Source of the DNA: Lyngbya sp. HA4199-MV5
GTDB lineage: Bacteria > Cyanobacteriota > Cyanobacteriia > Leptolyngbyales > Leptolyngbyaceae
Assembly (NCBI GenBank): GCA_019359375.1
Contig: JAHHHL010000003.1
Span: 1-64,000 of the forward strand
Reading direction: 5' to 3'
Length of the DNA: 64,000 nt
Shown here one piece after another: positions 41,503-51,040 of this stretch (the stretch's first letter is position 1; every line of letters starts with the position of its first letter). Under the pieces are notes generated by a model. The model was not told the origin of the DNA, ran no database searches, and saw nothing but the letters and a program-made list of their open reading frames with translations. Both the position numbers and the translations under genes were made by a program.

Positions 41503-42348
41503 TTAAGGATCTGCTGGACGAAAAAGGTGGGCATGACTGGGGTGGTAAAGACGCGATCGTGTGGGCGATCGACGATCAGAAAAATCTGAATGGGCATAAG
41601 CCTCTGGTACCGTTGCCACAGCCAGGGCGGGACTCACGATATAGAGTGTTGTCCGCGTCAGGCTTTCTCGCCGAGTCGTTTCTGCCATTTCGGCTAAGGG
41701 CACCAACCAGATTTTTTCATCCTGCCAGCTTAAGCGAAAGCAGATAGCAACGGGCGTTTCGGCTGGATAATGCTGCATCAACTTTGCCTGTGCCGTTTCA
41801 ACATGCTTCGCACTCAGATAAAGGCACAAACTCGCTTGATGGGCTGCCAGCGTGCTGAGTTCTTCCGTTGAGGGCACCTCTGTACGCCCACTCATGCGGG
41901 TCAGAATTACGGTTTGGACAAGCCCTGGTAGCGTCAACTCAACGCGCAATTTTGCTGCCGCCGCTTGAAAAGCACTAATACCAGGCACCACTTCAAAGGG
42001 GATGCCAGCCTCCAGTAATGCTTCCATTTGCTCTTGCACCGCACTATAAAGGCTGGGATCACCAGAATGTAGCCGAACAACACTACAACCTGCCTGCACT
42101 CGTGCCACCATGAGCTGCACAATTTCGTCTAAGGTTTTCGCAGCGGTTGGGATCAGTTCTGCGATCGGGCGCACATCCAGCAAAAGCGCTTCAGGCACCA
42201 GCGAATCGGCAAATAAAATCACATCTGCCTGCGACAGGAGGCGTTGGGCTTTAACGGTCAGCAAATCGGGATCGCCAGGACCTGCTCCCACAATGTAGAC
42301 CGCAGGGGGTAAAGGAGCCGAAAGCCGCTGGTTTGGTTGACTAATCAC
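41503..42348 (-). CDS. cobM: precorrin-4 C11-methyltransferase
   Basis: A 281-residue SAM-dependent methyltransferase of cobalamin synthesis. It shows the tetrapyrrole-methylase opening VYIVGAGPGDPDLLTVKAQR, then ILFADSLVP, VRLHSGDPSLY and FEVVPGISAFQAAAA, and ends RSRLYHPSHAHLFRP as CobM/CbiF proteins do. It methylates C11 of precorrin-4 (or its cobalt form) in the cytoplasm. GTG 42348 gives a normal length; the frame is open much further upstream into lgt but that part is not conserved. It lies 148 nt downstream of lgt on the same strand. Confidence 0.93.
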   Translation of the reverse strand: MISQPNQRLSAPLPPAVYIVGAGPGDPDLLTVKAQRLLSQADVILFADSLVPEALLLDVRPIAELIPTAAKTLDEIVQLMVARVQAGCSVVRLHSGDPSLYSAVQEQMEALLEAGIPFEVVPGISAFQAAAAKLRVELTLPGLVQTVILTRMSGRTEVPSTEELSTLAAHQASLCLYLSAKHVETAQAKLMQHYPAETPVAICFRLSWQDEKIWLVPLAEMAETTRRESLTRTTLYIVSPALAVATVPEAYAHSDFSDRRSPTRSRLYHPSHAHLFRPADP

Positions 42349-42496
42349 AAATGGAAAGAATTGTAGGGCATGTGTTTCATTTTCTCCGGACGGGTCGCCG
42401 TAGCACAGAAGAATAGAGTGGTAGATGCACCCTGATTTCGCCCTGGAGCCTTTGGTTCTGGGGTGTTTTTTTGGGAGAATTTGGGGTAGGGAGTGA

Positions 42497-43381
42497 TTAC
42501 GGCGTGCGATTGGGTTGATGGTCTTTGGTCGCATTCTGCTTTTGAGGTGCAACCACGTCTGGCAACGCCCGATCGAGCACGTACAGCCACACCAACCCGA
42601 AGAGACCGATCGCAATCTGGGTCAGGCTGACGATTTGAGCAACTCTCAACGGACCGAGCATCAAGCTATCGGTACGCAACCCCTCAATCCACACGCGCCC
42701 GCAGCTATAGGCAACCAGATAGACCAAAAAGAGGGTGCCAACCTTCAGGCGCGAGGTTTCTTTCAGTCCCCAAAAAAAGAGCGCGATCAGAAGACCAAAG
42801 ACCATTAGATTCCACAGCGATTCGTAGAGGAACGTGGGATGAAAGTATTCAAACCCCTCATAGCCAACTGGACGGCGTTCTAAAGGAATGTAAAGCTTCC
42901 AGGGCAAATCGGTCGGGCGACCAAACGCTTCTGAATTAAAGAAATTACCCCATCGTCCGATCGCCTGCCCCAAAATGAGCGATGGTGCCACTAAATCTGC
43001 CAGTTGCCAGAAGGAAACATGACGCAGGCGGGCAAACAGCAGACTGGCGACTAGCCCACCCAAAATGGCACCGTGGATGGCAATGCCGCCTTTCCAAATC
43101 GCAAGAATCTGGTCAGGATGCTGAGCATACTCCTGCCACTGAAACGCCACGTAGTAAAGCCGTGCGCTGGGAATCGCCGCAATGACCAGCCAAAGTGCCA
43201 GATCGCTGAGTAAGTCTGGGTTAACACCACGGCGGTTAGCCAGCCATTGAGCGAGCGTTACTCCAATCAGCACAGCCGACGCAATTAAAAACCCGTACCA
43301 CCGAATAGAAAAAGGTCCCCAGTCCAACAGCATGGGTCCAGGAGACGTAAAAAGGGCGATCGGTAAATCAACGAAAGGCAT
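42497..43381 (-). CDS. lgt: prolipoprotein diacylglyceryl transferase
   Basis: A 294-residue polytopic plasma-membrane enzyme that transfers diacylglycerol from phosphatidylglycerol to the lipobox Cys of preprolipoproteins. The Lgt signature [20 protein letters not shown] is intact, with HGAILGG upstream and [12 protein letters not shown] downstream, both carrying essential residues of the family. About seven membrane helices. ATG 43381 matches the family start ([16 protein letters not shown]); the longer frame to 43528 is not conserved. Confidence 0.96.
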   Translation of the reverse strand: MPFVDLPIALFTSPGPMLLDWGPFSIRWYGFLIASAVLIGVTLAQWLANRRGVNPDLLSDLALWLVIAAIPSARLYYVAFQWQEYAQHPDQILAIWKGGIAIHGAILGGLVASLLFARLRHVSFWQLADLVAPSLILGQAIGRWGNFFNSEAFGRPTDLPWKLYIPLERRPVGYEGFEYFHPTFLYESLWNLMVFGLLIALFFWGLKETSRLKVGTLFLVYLVAYSCGRVWIEGLRTDSLMLGPLRVAQIVSLTQIAIGLFGLVWLYVLDRALPDVVAPQKQNATKDHQPNRTP

Positions 43382-43648
43382 GTCACAAAAGTGGAGAAAT
43401 GTACGTCGCAATCCAGATGAGCCATTGAAGGATGAGTCATTGAAGGCATAAGCAGTCATGATGCGGCATGACCATACACTCAAAATTGTAAGTTGCACTG
43501 AGACTTTTGACCGAACCGGGAGAGGCAACGGCGTGAAACGGTTCAGATTTACAAATCTTCACAAAGAACAAGCTCCCTGTTTTGCAAATACATCTCAGAA
43601 TGGGCATTCTTACCATAACCGCCCTTGAACAGCCAACGATGGTTACTT

Positions 43649-45361
43649 ATGCCCAACCCGTCTCTCCTGAGCACACTTGAAAAGGTTTCTGCCAGTGCAA
43701 CGTCAGCAGAGGCTGCCCCATTTGATTGGGCTACGGTGCATCAGACTGTACTCAAGTTTGTGAATCCACTTGCGTCTGAACAGCCGATCGCACCTCCAAC
43801 GAGTTCCGTTCTACTGGCAGCGATGCAGCGGTTGGTAACCATCATCAACACAGTACAAGCGTCTCCGCTGGTTGTCTCAAAAGGCTCACCGAGCGAGACT
43901 CCAAAACTTGAGACCCTTCTTCCCTACGTGAGCGAAGAAGCCTACGACGTGCTGGATGCATTACGTTCAGATTTAGCCGTTGCCACTAGCAGCCAGTCGC
44001 CCCTGGGCAGCGATCGCGCTCCATTGAGTCTCAGTTCCTCAGCTTCGCACTCGTTGATCACGATCGAGAGCCTGATTCCATCTCTGCTTTGGCAGATAGC
44101 CCGCAGTGCTTACAGTGCCATGCATCTGATTGAAGGCATCCGGGCAAAATGCTGGCTTCCAGATCAGGGCTGGGTGAGTGGCATGTTGAGGTTGGTGGTT
44201 ATGCTAGAGGTCGAAGCGCCTACCATCCGCTGGTGTTTTGATTTAGCCACTGGCTACCCGGCTGAGTCATTGTTGGAAGCAACCGCGATCGTCCAATCGG
44301 ATGAATCGGCACTACCCATTCGTCATACAGCAGTCGATGCTAGTGACGATTCTCCCTCCCAGGTGAAGCATCAGCTTCAAACCATTTTGCGCCACCTGCA
44401 AGCCAGGGTGCCTGGACTGTCTACCTTCCTTCAAGGGGTGCCGATCGAGCTACTGCAACCAGGGGCAGACTGGCAAGGGGGCAACCTCCGACTGCACTTA
44501 GGCTTTTCCTTTAGCCCACAAGCGGATGGCGATGAGGCGATACCCAGACAACCGGAGTTAATTGAAGCCGAACTCATGGAGGAAACGCTGGCTCAAACGA
44601 ACGCTTTGCAACGGGCTACAGCGACAAAGCCGACGATCGCGAGTTTAGTTGCCACTCACGTCCCGGTTGTTCAGCCTGTCGGGCGATCGCTCCGTCCCAC
44701 AACCCTGGTACGCTTGACCGATACCGAAGCACTAGAGCGTTATACGCAGCAAACAGCACAACAGCAGCTTGAGCAAGCTCTGTCCCAACTATGCAGTCAG
44801 CAGATCATAGAGGAGGAAGAAGAGTCGCAACTGACGCTCATTGTCCAAGCCGCGATCGCCCATTGCGCCCATCAACCCAGCGCCTCTGGTCTTGAGCGAC
44901 TACATCCGATGCTACTGATGGATGAACTCGTTCCTAAACTGCTGTGGTCGATCACCAGCAGCACGTATGACATGATGCAGCTTGTAGGGGGTATACCCGC
45001 TCATGTGCTGCAACCCAGGGCACACTGGCAGCAGGGCACACTCCGACTACTGGCAGCACTGCATTTAAAGGCAGCCGATGTAGACTATCAGCTTGACCTC
45101 TCCACCGGACGATCGATCGAAGCAGACGTGCCGCTAGACTTAGGCACCATCGTGCAAACAAACACAACGATCGGCTCACAACCCACGTCGATCGCAACCA
45201 TCATCAATCAGGTAGAGCAGCAGCTTCACGAGATGATGTTGGCATATCGATTGTTAAAGAACGGTGCGGCGATCGCATGGCTCGAAGACGTGGAGCAAGA
45301 CTGGCAATCTGGCACAATGAAGCTGAGTGTAAGCCTTGCCTTTGTTGCGGATGCGCGTTGA
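43649..45361 (+). CDS. tandem-module protein coupled to a GvpL/F homologue
   Basis: A 570-residue soluble protein I do not recognise. It contains two similar modules (about 140-290 and 425-566). A motif of about 28 residues, G-[IV]-x-A/I-x-x-L-x-P-x-x-x-W-x-x-G-x-L-x-L, occurs four times, at 163-190, 263-290, 449-476 and 539-566. Each module opens with LIPSLLWQIARSAY or LVPKLLWSITSSTY. The central linker is Gln/Glu-rich (RYTQQTAQQQLEQALSQL) and probably helical. No signal or membrane segments. Its TGA overlaps the ATG of the GvpL/F gene, so the two products are made together and may bind one another. ATG 43649 was chosen. Confidence 0.8.
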   Translation: MPNPSLLSTLEKVSASATSAEAAPFDWATVHQTVLKFVNPLASEQPIAPPTSSVLLAAMQRLVTIINTVQASPLVVSKGSPSETPKLETLLPYVSEEAYDVLDALRSDLAVATSSQSPLGSDRAPLSLSSSASHSLITIESLIPSLLWQIARSAYSAMHLIEGIRAKCWLPDQGWVSGMLRLVVMLEVEAPTIRWCFDLATGYPAESLLEATAIVQSDESALPIRHTAVDASDDSPSQVKHQLQTILRHLQARVPGLSTFLQGVPIELLQPGADWQGGNLRLHLGFSFSPQADGDEAIPRQPELIEAELMEETLAQTNALQRATATKPTIASLVATHVPVVQPVGRSLRPTTLVRLTDTEALERYTQQTAQQQLEQALSQLCSQQIIEEEEESQLTLIVQAAIAHCAHQPSASGLERLHPMLLMDELVPKLLWSITSSTYDMMQLVGGIPAHVLQPRAHWQQGTLRLLAALHLKAADVDYQLDLSTGRSIEADVPLDLGTIVQTNTTIGSQPTSIATIINQVEQQLHEMMLAYRLLKNGAAIAWLEDVEQDWQSGTMKLSVSLAFVADAR

Positions 45362-46059
45362 TGTACACCTATGCTTTCTGTAAAACGCCTCTCGCGCCTT
45401 TAACCCTGCCCCACGGCATCGTTGCTTTGGTGCAGATGGTTCAAACCGAGCAACTCTCAGCGCTCGTTGAACCGATCATCTCTTTGGATAGGCTCAACCA
45501 GGACGATACGCTTCTTGTACAGGCTGTTCTCGCGCACGATCGCGTCATTCGTAGCCTGTTCGCCCAAGCAACCCTTTTGCCGCTGCGCTTTGGTACAAAC
45601 TTTAGCTCCCTGGAACGCTTGAAAGCACATCTACACACTCAGCAGCAGACCTATCTCAGCAAGCTGACCCAACTAGATGGGAAAGCCGAATATACACTCA
45701 AATTCACGCCTTTAGAGCTGACAGAATTAGCCATCGCCCCAGACATCAAGGGCAAGGATTATTTTCTTGCCAGGAAGCAGCAGTTTCAAACTCAGCTATT
45801 ACACCAACAGCAGCAGCAGGAAGCGTTTACGCATATCCAACAGGTCATTACACAAACGTATCCCGACTGCCGACTAAACGAGGAGCCGACAGGCATTAAA
45901 ACGGTCTACCTGCTGCTTGAGCGCGATCGGGAACCGCAGCTTCGCCAAACAATCCGTACATTACAAGCGCAACATTCTGAGTGGCAAATTGCCATAGGAG
46001 AAGCCTTGCCCCCTTACCACTTTGTTAGCGATACCGCTGCGCATGACGTCGATCGCTGA
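45361..46059 (+). CDS. GvpL/GvpF family gas-vesicle-type protein
   Basis: A 232-residue protein of the GvpL/GvpF family: it opens YTYAFCKTPLAPLTLPHGIV, has AHDRVIRSLFAQATLLPLRFGT (the family's hallmark central strand-loop) and a coiled segment around RKQQFQTQLLHQQQQQE, ending with the second ferredoxin-like half (KTVYLLLERD). GvpF/L proteins are minor components needed to assemble gas vesicles and bind GvpA. No gvpA, gvpN, gvpJ or gvpK is visible in the window. It is translationally coupled (TGATG) to the tandem-module gene, suggesting a dedicated partner or a role outside flotation. Start ATG 45361. Confidence 0.88.
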   Translation: MYTYAFCKTPLAPLTLPHGIVALVQMVQTEQLSALVEPIISLDRLNQDDTLLVQAVLAHDRVIRSLFAQATLLPLRFGTNFSSLERLKAHLHTQQQTYLSKLTQLDGKAEYTLKFTPLELTELAIAPDIKGKDYFLARKQQFQTQLLHQQQQQEAFTHIQQVITQTYPDCRLNEEPTGIKTVYLLLERDREPQLRQTIRTLQAQHSEWQIAIGEALPPYHFVSDTAAHDVDR

Positions 46060-46159
46060 CAAGACTGAACGCAGGTATACCTGGAATTCAATCAGGGTAT
46101 TTAGCCCAGCACGATCGTCTAGAAACTTAAGGCGATTTTTATAAAAGAAGTTACCCACG

Positions 46160-46206
46160 GTAGTGTGGGGATTTTGCCCACGTCGCAAGCGAAGCACTTG
46201 CACTAC
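46160..46206. repeat. dispersed hairpin element related to 18211-18250
   Basis: GTGGGGATTTTGCCCAC forms a hairpin, followed by GTCGCAAGCGAAGCACTTG, paralleling the layout at 18211-18250. Confidence 0.6.
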
Positions 46207-46241
46207 GGTATCAATTGGGCAGGTTCTTTAAGAGGAATCAC

Positions 46242-46691
46242 TTAAGTTAACAAAGGCAAGCGGTAAGGGCTTCTAACGCTCTTGCAAAGCCGTAGCTCAG
46301 TTCCTTGATGATTCCACTGAACTTGATCGAAGATTTGGTGAAGAAGGTACATACCACGACCGCACTCTTGCTCATTACAGGGTAGCGACTCTTCAGATTC
46401 GACCTCAGACATCTGGGGTGTTTGAAACCCAGCACCCTGGTCTGAGATGACCCACCAATGCTGATTGGCAACAACCGAAAAGCGAACAAGAACCGTTTTG
46501 CTTGGGTCTAAAGCGTTGCCGTGCTTGGCAGCGTTCACCAACGCTTCTTGTAACCCTAGCCGAATCTCTGCCTTCCACCGATTCGGAATTTCCGCCAACA
46601 ACACATCCAAAATTGGAATGAGGTACAGCGTAGAGGCGAAGCTAACCGTGTTCCAGTGGCGCTTGACAGGACGAGATGAAACAGCAATCAC
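46242..46691 (-). CDS. anti-sigma-type serine kinase (RsbW/HATPase-like)
   Basis: A 149-residue single-domain GHKL ATPase: N-box LQEALVNAAKHGN, G1 box ISDQGAGF, and G2-type ECGRGMYLL. Proteins of this shape bind and inhibit sigma factors or phosphorylate anti-anti-sigma (STAS) partners on Ser. No partner gene is adjacent, so the target is unknown. The start is GTG 46691. The N-terminus carries a short strand (HWNTVSFASTLYLIP) as usual. Confidence 0.85.
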   Translation of the reverse strand: MIAVSSRPVKRHWNTVSFASTLYLIPILDVLLAEIPNRWKAEIRLGLQEALVNAAKHGNALDPSKTVLVRFSVVANQHWWVISDQGAGFQTPQMSEVESEESLPCNEQECGRGMYLLHQIFDQVQWNHQGTELRLCKSVRSPYRLPLLT

Positions 46692-47108
46692 TCAGAAAAC
46701 CCTATAGCTTTCAGATGGATGAATCAACCTACAAGTGGAGATAATGGCAAGATGCACTCAAGCAAGGTAATTGCTTGTATCTCCCAACGTAGGCGTTGCC
46801 TAGTAAGCGTACTAAATGCGACCAGTAATGCTAAATAGAGCTTTAGAAACGTTTTTGGGACTGCTCTCAAACGAAAGTCAGTAGAAACTAAAATTTTTAC
46901 AAAAGCGAAGTTTAGACCCGGAATCCTCCTAACGGATGAATCCTACTAGGTATATGGTACCAAAGTACCTTTAAAAATGCACGCACAAAATCAATTTGCC
47001 ATGTTGCAGCGATCGTCTGACTGCCTTCTTCTACGCAGATCTACTGACTTTGAAGTAAAGCACTGATGCGCTGAGGCTCTTTCCCTGAGAGGCAGTAAAC
47101 AACTCTGA
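46692..47108. other. spacer with no gene seen
   Basis: Between the anti-sigma-type gene and the MITE remnant. AT-rich around 46860-46990; it must hold the promoter of the minus-strand anti-sigma gene, but no consensus is clear. Confidence 0.4.
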
Positions 47109-47147
47109 CTGCAATTGATGTGTAGTCGTCATTGATGACAAACCCTA
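47109..47147 (-). mobile_element. MITE remnant, copy C (one end only)
   Basis: On the minus strand TAGGGTTTGTCATCAATGAC, then GACTACACAT and TTGCAG, matches the terminus of the MITEs at 10329 and 34630. Only about 39 nt remain. Its TAG is the stop codon of the J-domain gene. Confidence 0.7.
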
Positions 47148-47759
47148 AAAAAGTTGCTCCATATAGCGAAAGTCTCGCTCAACTTCTGCCCACAGCGATC
47201 GATTGTGCGGATCAGTCCGCAATGCTTTTTTGAGGTAGATTCTTGCTTTATCAAACTGCCGCTCTTGAATGAGTTGCCGCCCCCAGCGCTGGTAGGCGAT
47301 CGCCTGCCACTGCTTTACCTCCGTGTCTTGCGGAATGCGCTTTGCTAACCCTTCAACGAGCGCGATCGCCCGTGGAAACCGCTGTTCTTTCAGCATTTGC
47401 TGCAACTGCTGGTAAGAATTTGCCTTAAGCTGCTGCTCCAATGGCGATAGATTCGTGAACTGTATTGAGGGCTGTTTGCGTGTAATCCGAGTGCCGCCCG
47501 ATGGCTCTGAGGTGGCTGGAGGGTTTTCTCGGTCAGTGCGCTGGTTAGCCCGTTGTGTAGTCGCTTCTGGGCTGCCGATCGTCGAGAGCAAAAACCGATA
47601 CGCTTCGGTTAGCTCAATAAACTTGTCTTTTGCTTGCTGATTCCCTGGATTCACATCAGGATGATAGCGCCTTGCCAACCGCCGATAAGCTGCTTTGATC
47701 GCATCAAACGATGCACCAGACTCTAACCCTAAAATGCGGTAACACTCTGCAAGGTTCAT
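47145..47759 (-). CDS. J-domain protein with TPR-like C-terminus
   Basis: A 204-residue co-chaperone. The N-terminal J-domain (about 4-65) has the HPD motif in RRYHPDVNPGN, needed to stimulate Hsp70 ATPase. A variable Thr/Arg/Asn-rich linker follows, and the last about 90 residues are helical repeats resembling TPR (AIAYQRWGRQLIQERQFDKA, then IYLKKALRTDPHN). It probably delivers a specific client to DnaK. The stop codon comes from a MITE end, so the extreme C-terminus (MEQLF) may not be ancestral. Confidence 0.9.
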   Translation of the reverse strand: MNLAECYRILGLESGASFDAIKAAYRRLARRYHPDVNPGNQQAKDKFIELTEAYRFLLSTIGSPEATTQRANQRTDRENPPATSEPSGGTRITRKQPSIQFTNLSPLEQQLKANSYQQLQQMLKEQRFPRAIALVEGLAKRIPQDTEVKQWQAIAYQRWGRQLIQERQFDKARIYLKKALRTDPHNRSLWAEVERDFRYMEQLF

Positions 47760-47958
47760 TGAAAGGGGAAATGGCAGAATTATTCATGATTCTGCCACTA
47801 CTGAGAGGGGATGAGATCGATTGGGGCAGAAGGAAGCTGGATCCTAGAAAGTCAGCTTAGAGACCCATTTGCCAGATAACCTTCGCAGCACGACCGCAAA
47901 ACCGATTGCCTACTGGCACCAGACGGCTTCCTTCTGGGTGTCTTAACCGGATCTGTAA

Positions 47959-48552
47959 CTACGAAGCGGACTCGATCACCCGATCAATCAGCCCATATTC
48001 TTTTGCTTCTTCAGCCGACATGAAGTAATCACGATCCATATCCTTCTCAATTTTCGTTAGCGACTGACCTGTGCGATCGGCATAAATCTGGTTGAGCTGT
48101 CGCCGAATGCGAATGATTTCGCGCGCTTCGATTTCAATGTCGGTCGCTTGCCCACGCGTACCACCAGACGGTTGGTGAATCATGATCCGCGAGTGAGGGA
48201 GTGCCAAGCGCTTGCCCTTTGCGCCTGCTGCCAGCAAGAAAGACCCCATCGAAGCAGCTAAGCCGACGCAAATCGTTACGACATCGGACTTGATGTGCTG
48301 CATCGTGTCATAGATCGCCATGCCTGCAGTGACAGAGCCACCGGGCGAGTTGATGTACAGCACAATGTCTTTGCCTGGATCTTCAGAATCTAGATAGAGC
48401 ATCACCGCCACAATTTGATTGGCAATTTCATCATCGACATCCTTGCCCAGGAAGATAATGCGCTCCCGGTAGAGGCGATTGTAGATGTCAATCCACTGAG
48501 TATAAGGTTCTCCCGGCATACGGTAGGGAACCTTGGGAACACCAATTGGCAT
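47959..48552 (-). CDS. clpP: ATP-dependent Clp protease proteolytic subunit (ClpP3)
   Basis: A 197-residue serine protease subunit with an intact triad: S101 in LAASMGSF, H126 in MIHQPSG, and the Asp of [19 protein letters not shown] and the handle helix [14 protein letters not shown] are typical. In cyanobacteria ClpP3 forms a mixed heptameric ring with inactive ClpR and works with ClpC, an essential protease. It lies 108 nt downstream of clpR on the same strand, the usual clpR-clpP3 order. The N-terminus [16 protein letters not shown] is the family start. Confidence 0.96.
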   Translation of the reverse strand: MPIGVPKVPYRMPGEPYTQWIDIYNRLYRERIIFLGKDVDDEIANQIVAVMLYLDSEDPGKDIVLYINSPGGSVTAGMAIYDTMQHIKSDVVTICVGLAASMGSFLLAAGAKGKRLALPHSRIMIHQPSGGTRGQATDIEIEAREIIRIRRQLNQIYADRTGQSLTKIEKDMDRDYFMSAEEAKEYGLIDRVIESAS

Positions 48553-48660
48553 AAGAAGCTCCGTGTGGGTGAAGTGATAAGTTTTGAGTAGCGCTTCGCG
48601 CCGATAAACTAGAGAGTTTTGAGTTCGTTGGATTGTTACTCAAAATTCCTAGTTGACTGC

Positions 48661-49323
48661 TTAGATAATGCCGGCAGGAAGGGGAGTGGCAAGGTCTTTT
48701 TCGCTTTCGAGAACGCGATCGATCAAGCCATACTCTTTTGCCTGTTCAGGAGACATATAGAGCAACCGATCCATATCCTTCGCAATTTTTTCAGCGGATT
48801 GCCCTGTATTTTGCGACAGGATTTCAACCATCGTGGCTTTGTTTGCCAGCACTTCTTTGGCGCGAATTTGAATGTCTGTCGCTTGACCACGTGCGTAGCT
48901 TTTGCTTTGATGCAGAACGATCGACGCATTGGGCAAGCTCACCCGGAAGCCTTTCGTGCCTGCGGAAAGCAACATGGCTGCCATGCCCATTGCCGAGCCA
49001 ATACAAATGGTTTGGACAGGGGGCTTGATGTAGCGCATCGTGTCGCAGATGGCAAAGGCTTCGGTTTCAAACCCAATGGGTTCACCGTCGTAACGGGACG
49101 TGCCTGTCGAGTTGATATAGATTTTGATGGGCTTCTCAGGATCTTCGTACTGAAGATAGAGCAGTTCTGCCACAATCAACTCAGTTACAGCGGGCACTAA
49201 CGGCATTCCCAGGTAAACAATCCGCTCTTTTAGTAGCAAAGAGGGCAGGTCGGGCGGTGGAGTACGGTAGAACGAATCACCACCGTAATAGGGAGACTGA
49301 GCGGCTTGGATGGATGAAGTCAT
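48661..49323 (-). CDS. clpR: inactive Clp protease subunit ClpR
   Basis: A 220-residue ClpP paralogue lacking the nucleophile: where ClpP has A-A-S-M-G, this protein reads SAMGMAAML, with Gly113 at the Ser position. His138 (LHQS) and the later Asp (AKDMDRLLYM) are kept. It also carries the ClpR-specific insertion TGTSRYDGEPIGFETE. It joins ClpP3 in the mixed core as a structural, non-catalytic subunit. First gene of the clpR-clpP3 pair. Confidence 0.96.
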   Translation of the reverse strand: MTSSIQAAQSPYYGGDSFYRTPPPDLPSLLLKERIVYLGMPLVPAVTELIVAELLYLQYEDPEKPIKIYINSTGTSRYDGEPIGFETEAFAICDTMRYIKPPVQTICIGSAMGMAAMLLSAGTKGFRVSLPNASIVLHQSKSYARGQATDIQIRAKEVLANKATMVEILSQNTGQSAEKIAKDMDRLLYMSPEQAKEYGLIDRVLESEKDLATPLPAGII

Positions 49324-49421
49324 AGCGGAGGTGCCTAGAACGTTTTGCCTGTGCGTGTGTCGCCTAAAACATGAGCGCTGTCTTTACATATTAGCGTGAC
49401 AGTTGGCTCTGTGGAGAGAGG

Positions 49422-49665
49422 GAAGAGGTGAGGGGTGAGGGGTGAGGAGTGAGAAGAGGGGCAAGGGGGCAAGGGGGCAAGGGGGCAAGGGGGCAAGGGG
49501 GCAAAGGGGAAGGGGAGTTTGAAGTTTGGAGTTTTAAATTCTGCGTTCAGCGGTTAGCAGTCAGCAGTCAGCTTTTTTAGCCTTCATCCTTTAGCCTTCA
49601 TCTCTCATCCCTCATCCCTCCTGACCTTCTAGCAACTAACAACCAACAACTAACAACTCTTCCCA
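49422..49665. repeat. cluster of at least five different STRR families
   Basis: In order: GTGAGGG heptamers (about 49428-49452), five perfect CAAGGGGG octamers (49462-49501), GCAGTCA units (about 49557-49572), CATCCCT/CTTCATC-type units (about 49580-49620) and AACTAACAACC heptamers (about 49633-49658). The whole spacer upstream of the VWA gene is built of them. Confidence 0.85.
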
Positions 49666-49741
49666 AGCCCTTTTCACTTTCGCCTATGCTGAGTATTAAT
49701 AGGTGTACGCTGTTTGCCCCTTGTACCCGGAGCTTCGTGCT

Positions 49742-50983
49742 ATGAAAGTTGGTTTACAGTCTCTTCTTAATGATGCGAATGTCGATGCTGCCCAGACGAG
49801 CAGTCAGCGTCAGCTTTCGGTGTCGATCGCGGCTCTCCAGGAAGCAACAAGCAGCCGTACCGCAGCGCTGAACCTGTGCTTAATCCTCGACCACAGTGGC
49901 TCTATGAGCGGACGGGCGCTCGATACCGTTAAACAGGCAGCACTACGCCTTGTGGATCGGCTTTCACCGGGCGATCGCATTACATTAGTCGCGTTTGACC
50001 ATAAAGCCAAAGTGCTGGTGCCGAATCAGGTGATAGACAACCCTGCTAGCGTGAAATTGCAAATTAATCAGCTAAAGGCGGCAGGCGGCACGGCGATCGA
50101 TGAAGGCTTGCGGCTTGGCATTGAGGAACTGGCAAAAGGCAAAAAAGATACCGTTTCGCAGGCGTTTTTGTTGACGGATGGCGAGAATGAGCATGGCGAC
50201 AACGATCGCTGCCTGAAGCTGGCAAAACTGGCGACGGATTATAATCTCACGCTCAACACACTGGGCTTTAGCGATGGCTGGAATCAAGACGTGCTGGAAA
50301 AAATTGCCGATGCTGGTGGTGGCACGCTGTCCTTTATCCAGTATCCAGAGCAGGCAGTTGCTGAGTTTGATCGCCTCTTCAGTCGGATGCAGTCGGTTGG
50401 ACTAACCAATGCTCATCTGTTGCTGACCTTAGCACCCCAGGTACGACTGGCAGAAATGAAGCCGATCGCGCAAGTGGCACCTGACACGATCGAACTACCC
50501 GTGCAGCAAGAAGGCGGACACTACCTCGTGCGGTTAGGCGATCTCATGGTGGATGAACCCAGAGTTGTGCTGGCGAACCTTTACATTGGTCAATTACCCG
50601 CAGGCACACAGCCGATCGCGCAGGTGATGGTGCGCTACGACGATCCAGCCTTTAGTAAAGAAGGCTTGCTATCGGAGAAAATTGCCGTCACCGCAAATGT
50701 GCTAATCCCTTACCAGCCAGCCGTAAATGGCGATGTGCAGCAACACATTCTGGCGCTGGCAAAATATCGTCAAACGCAGATCGCCGAAACCAAGCTTCAG
50801 CAGGGCGATCGCACAGGTGCAGCGACGATGCTCCAAACAGCAGCAAAGACTGCTTTACAAATGGGCGATCAGGGAGCCGCAACGGTACTGCAAGCCAATG
50901 CCACCAAGCTTCAGGCAGGGGAGGAACTTTCGGAGGGCGATCGTAAGAAGACGCGCATCGTCTCCAAAACCACTTTGCAGTAA
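49742..50983 (+). CDS. VWA-domain protein
   Basis: A 413-residue soluble protein with a von Willebrand factor A domain at about 42-220; the metal-adhesion site is D50-H-S-G-S54 (LILDHSGSMSG), with Thr in AAGGTAID and Asp in LLTDGENEHGD completing it. A beta-sandwich part and a helical C-terminal region (about 340-400, Ala/Gln-rich) follow. Such proteins act as scaffolds binding ligands through a divalent metal. No signal peptide, so cytoplasmic. ATG 49742 was chosen (MKVGLQSLL). The next gene, encoding a nuclease-fold protein, starts 57 nt later on the same strand. Confidence 0.9.
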   Translation: MKVGLQSLLNDANVDAAQTSSQRQLSVSIAALQEATSSRTAALNLCLILDHSGSMSGRALDTVKQAALRLVDRLSPGDRITLVAFDHKAKVLVPNQVIDNPASVKLQINQLKAAGGTAIDEGLRLGIEELAKGKKDTVSQAFLLTDGENEHGDNDRCLKLAKLATDYNLTLNTLGFSDGWNQDVLEKIADAGGGTLSFIQYPEQAVAEFDRLFSRMQSVGLTNAHLLLTLAPQVRLAEMKPIAQVAPDTIELPVQQEGGHYLVRLGDLMVDEPRVVLANLYIGQLPAGTQPIAQVMVRYDDPAFSKEGLLSEKIAVTANVLIPYQPAVNGDVQQHILALAKYRQTQIAETKLQQGDRTGAATMLQTAAKTALQMGDQGAATVLQANATKLQAGEELSEGDRKKTRIVSKTTLQ

Positions 50984-51040
50984 GCGATCGTCGCTATAAG
51001 GTTCGATCATTGAAAGCGGCTTTTGCACAGGAGGCAGATA

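Noticed and set aside
42349-42496. Cobalamin riboswitch upstream of cobM
   Set aside because: No B12-box-like sequence was visible and cobM sits downstream of lgt with no leader structure I could support.
43649-46059. Complete gas vesicle cluster
   Set aside because: Only a GvpL/F homologue is present; no frame resembles the highly conserved GvpA, GvpN, GvpJ or GvpK.
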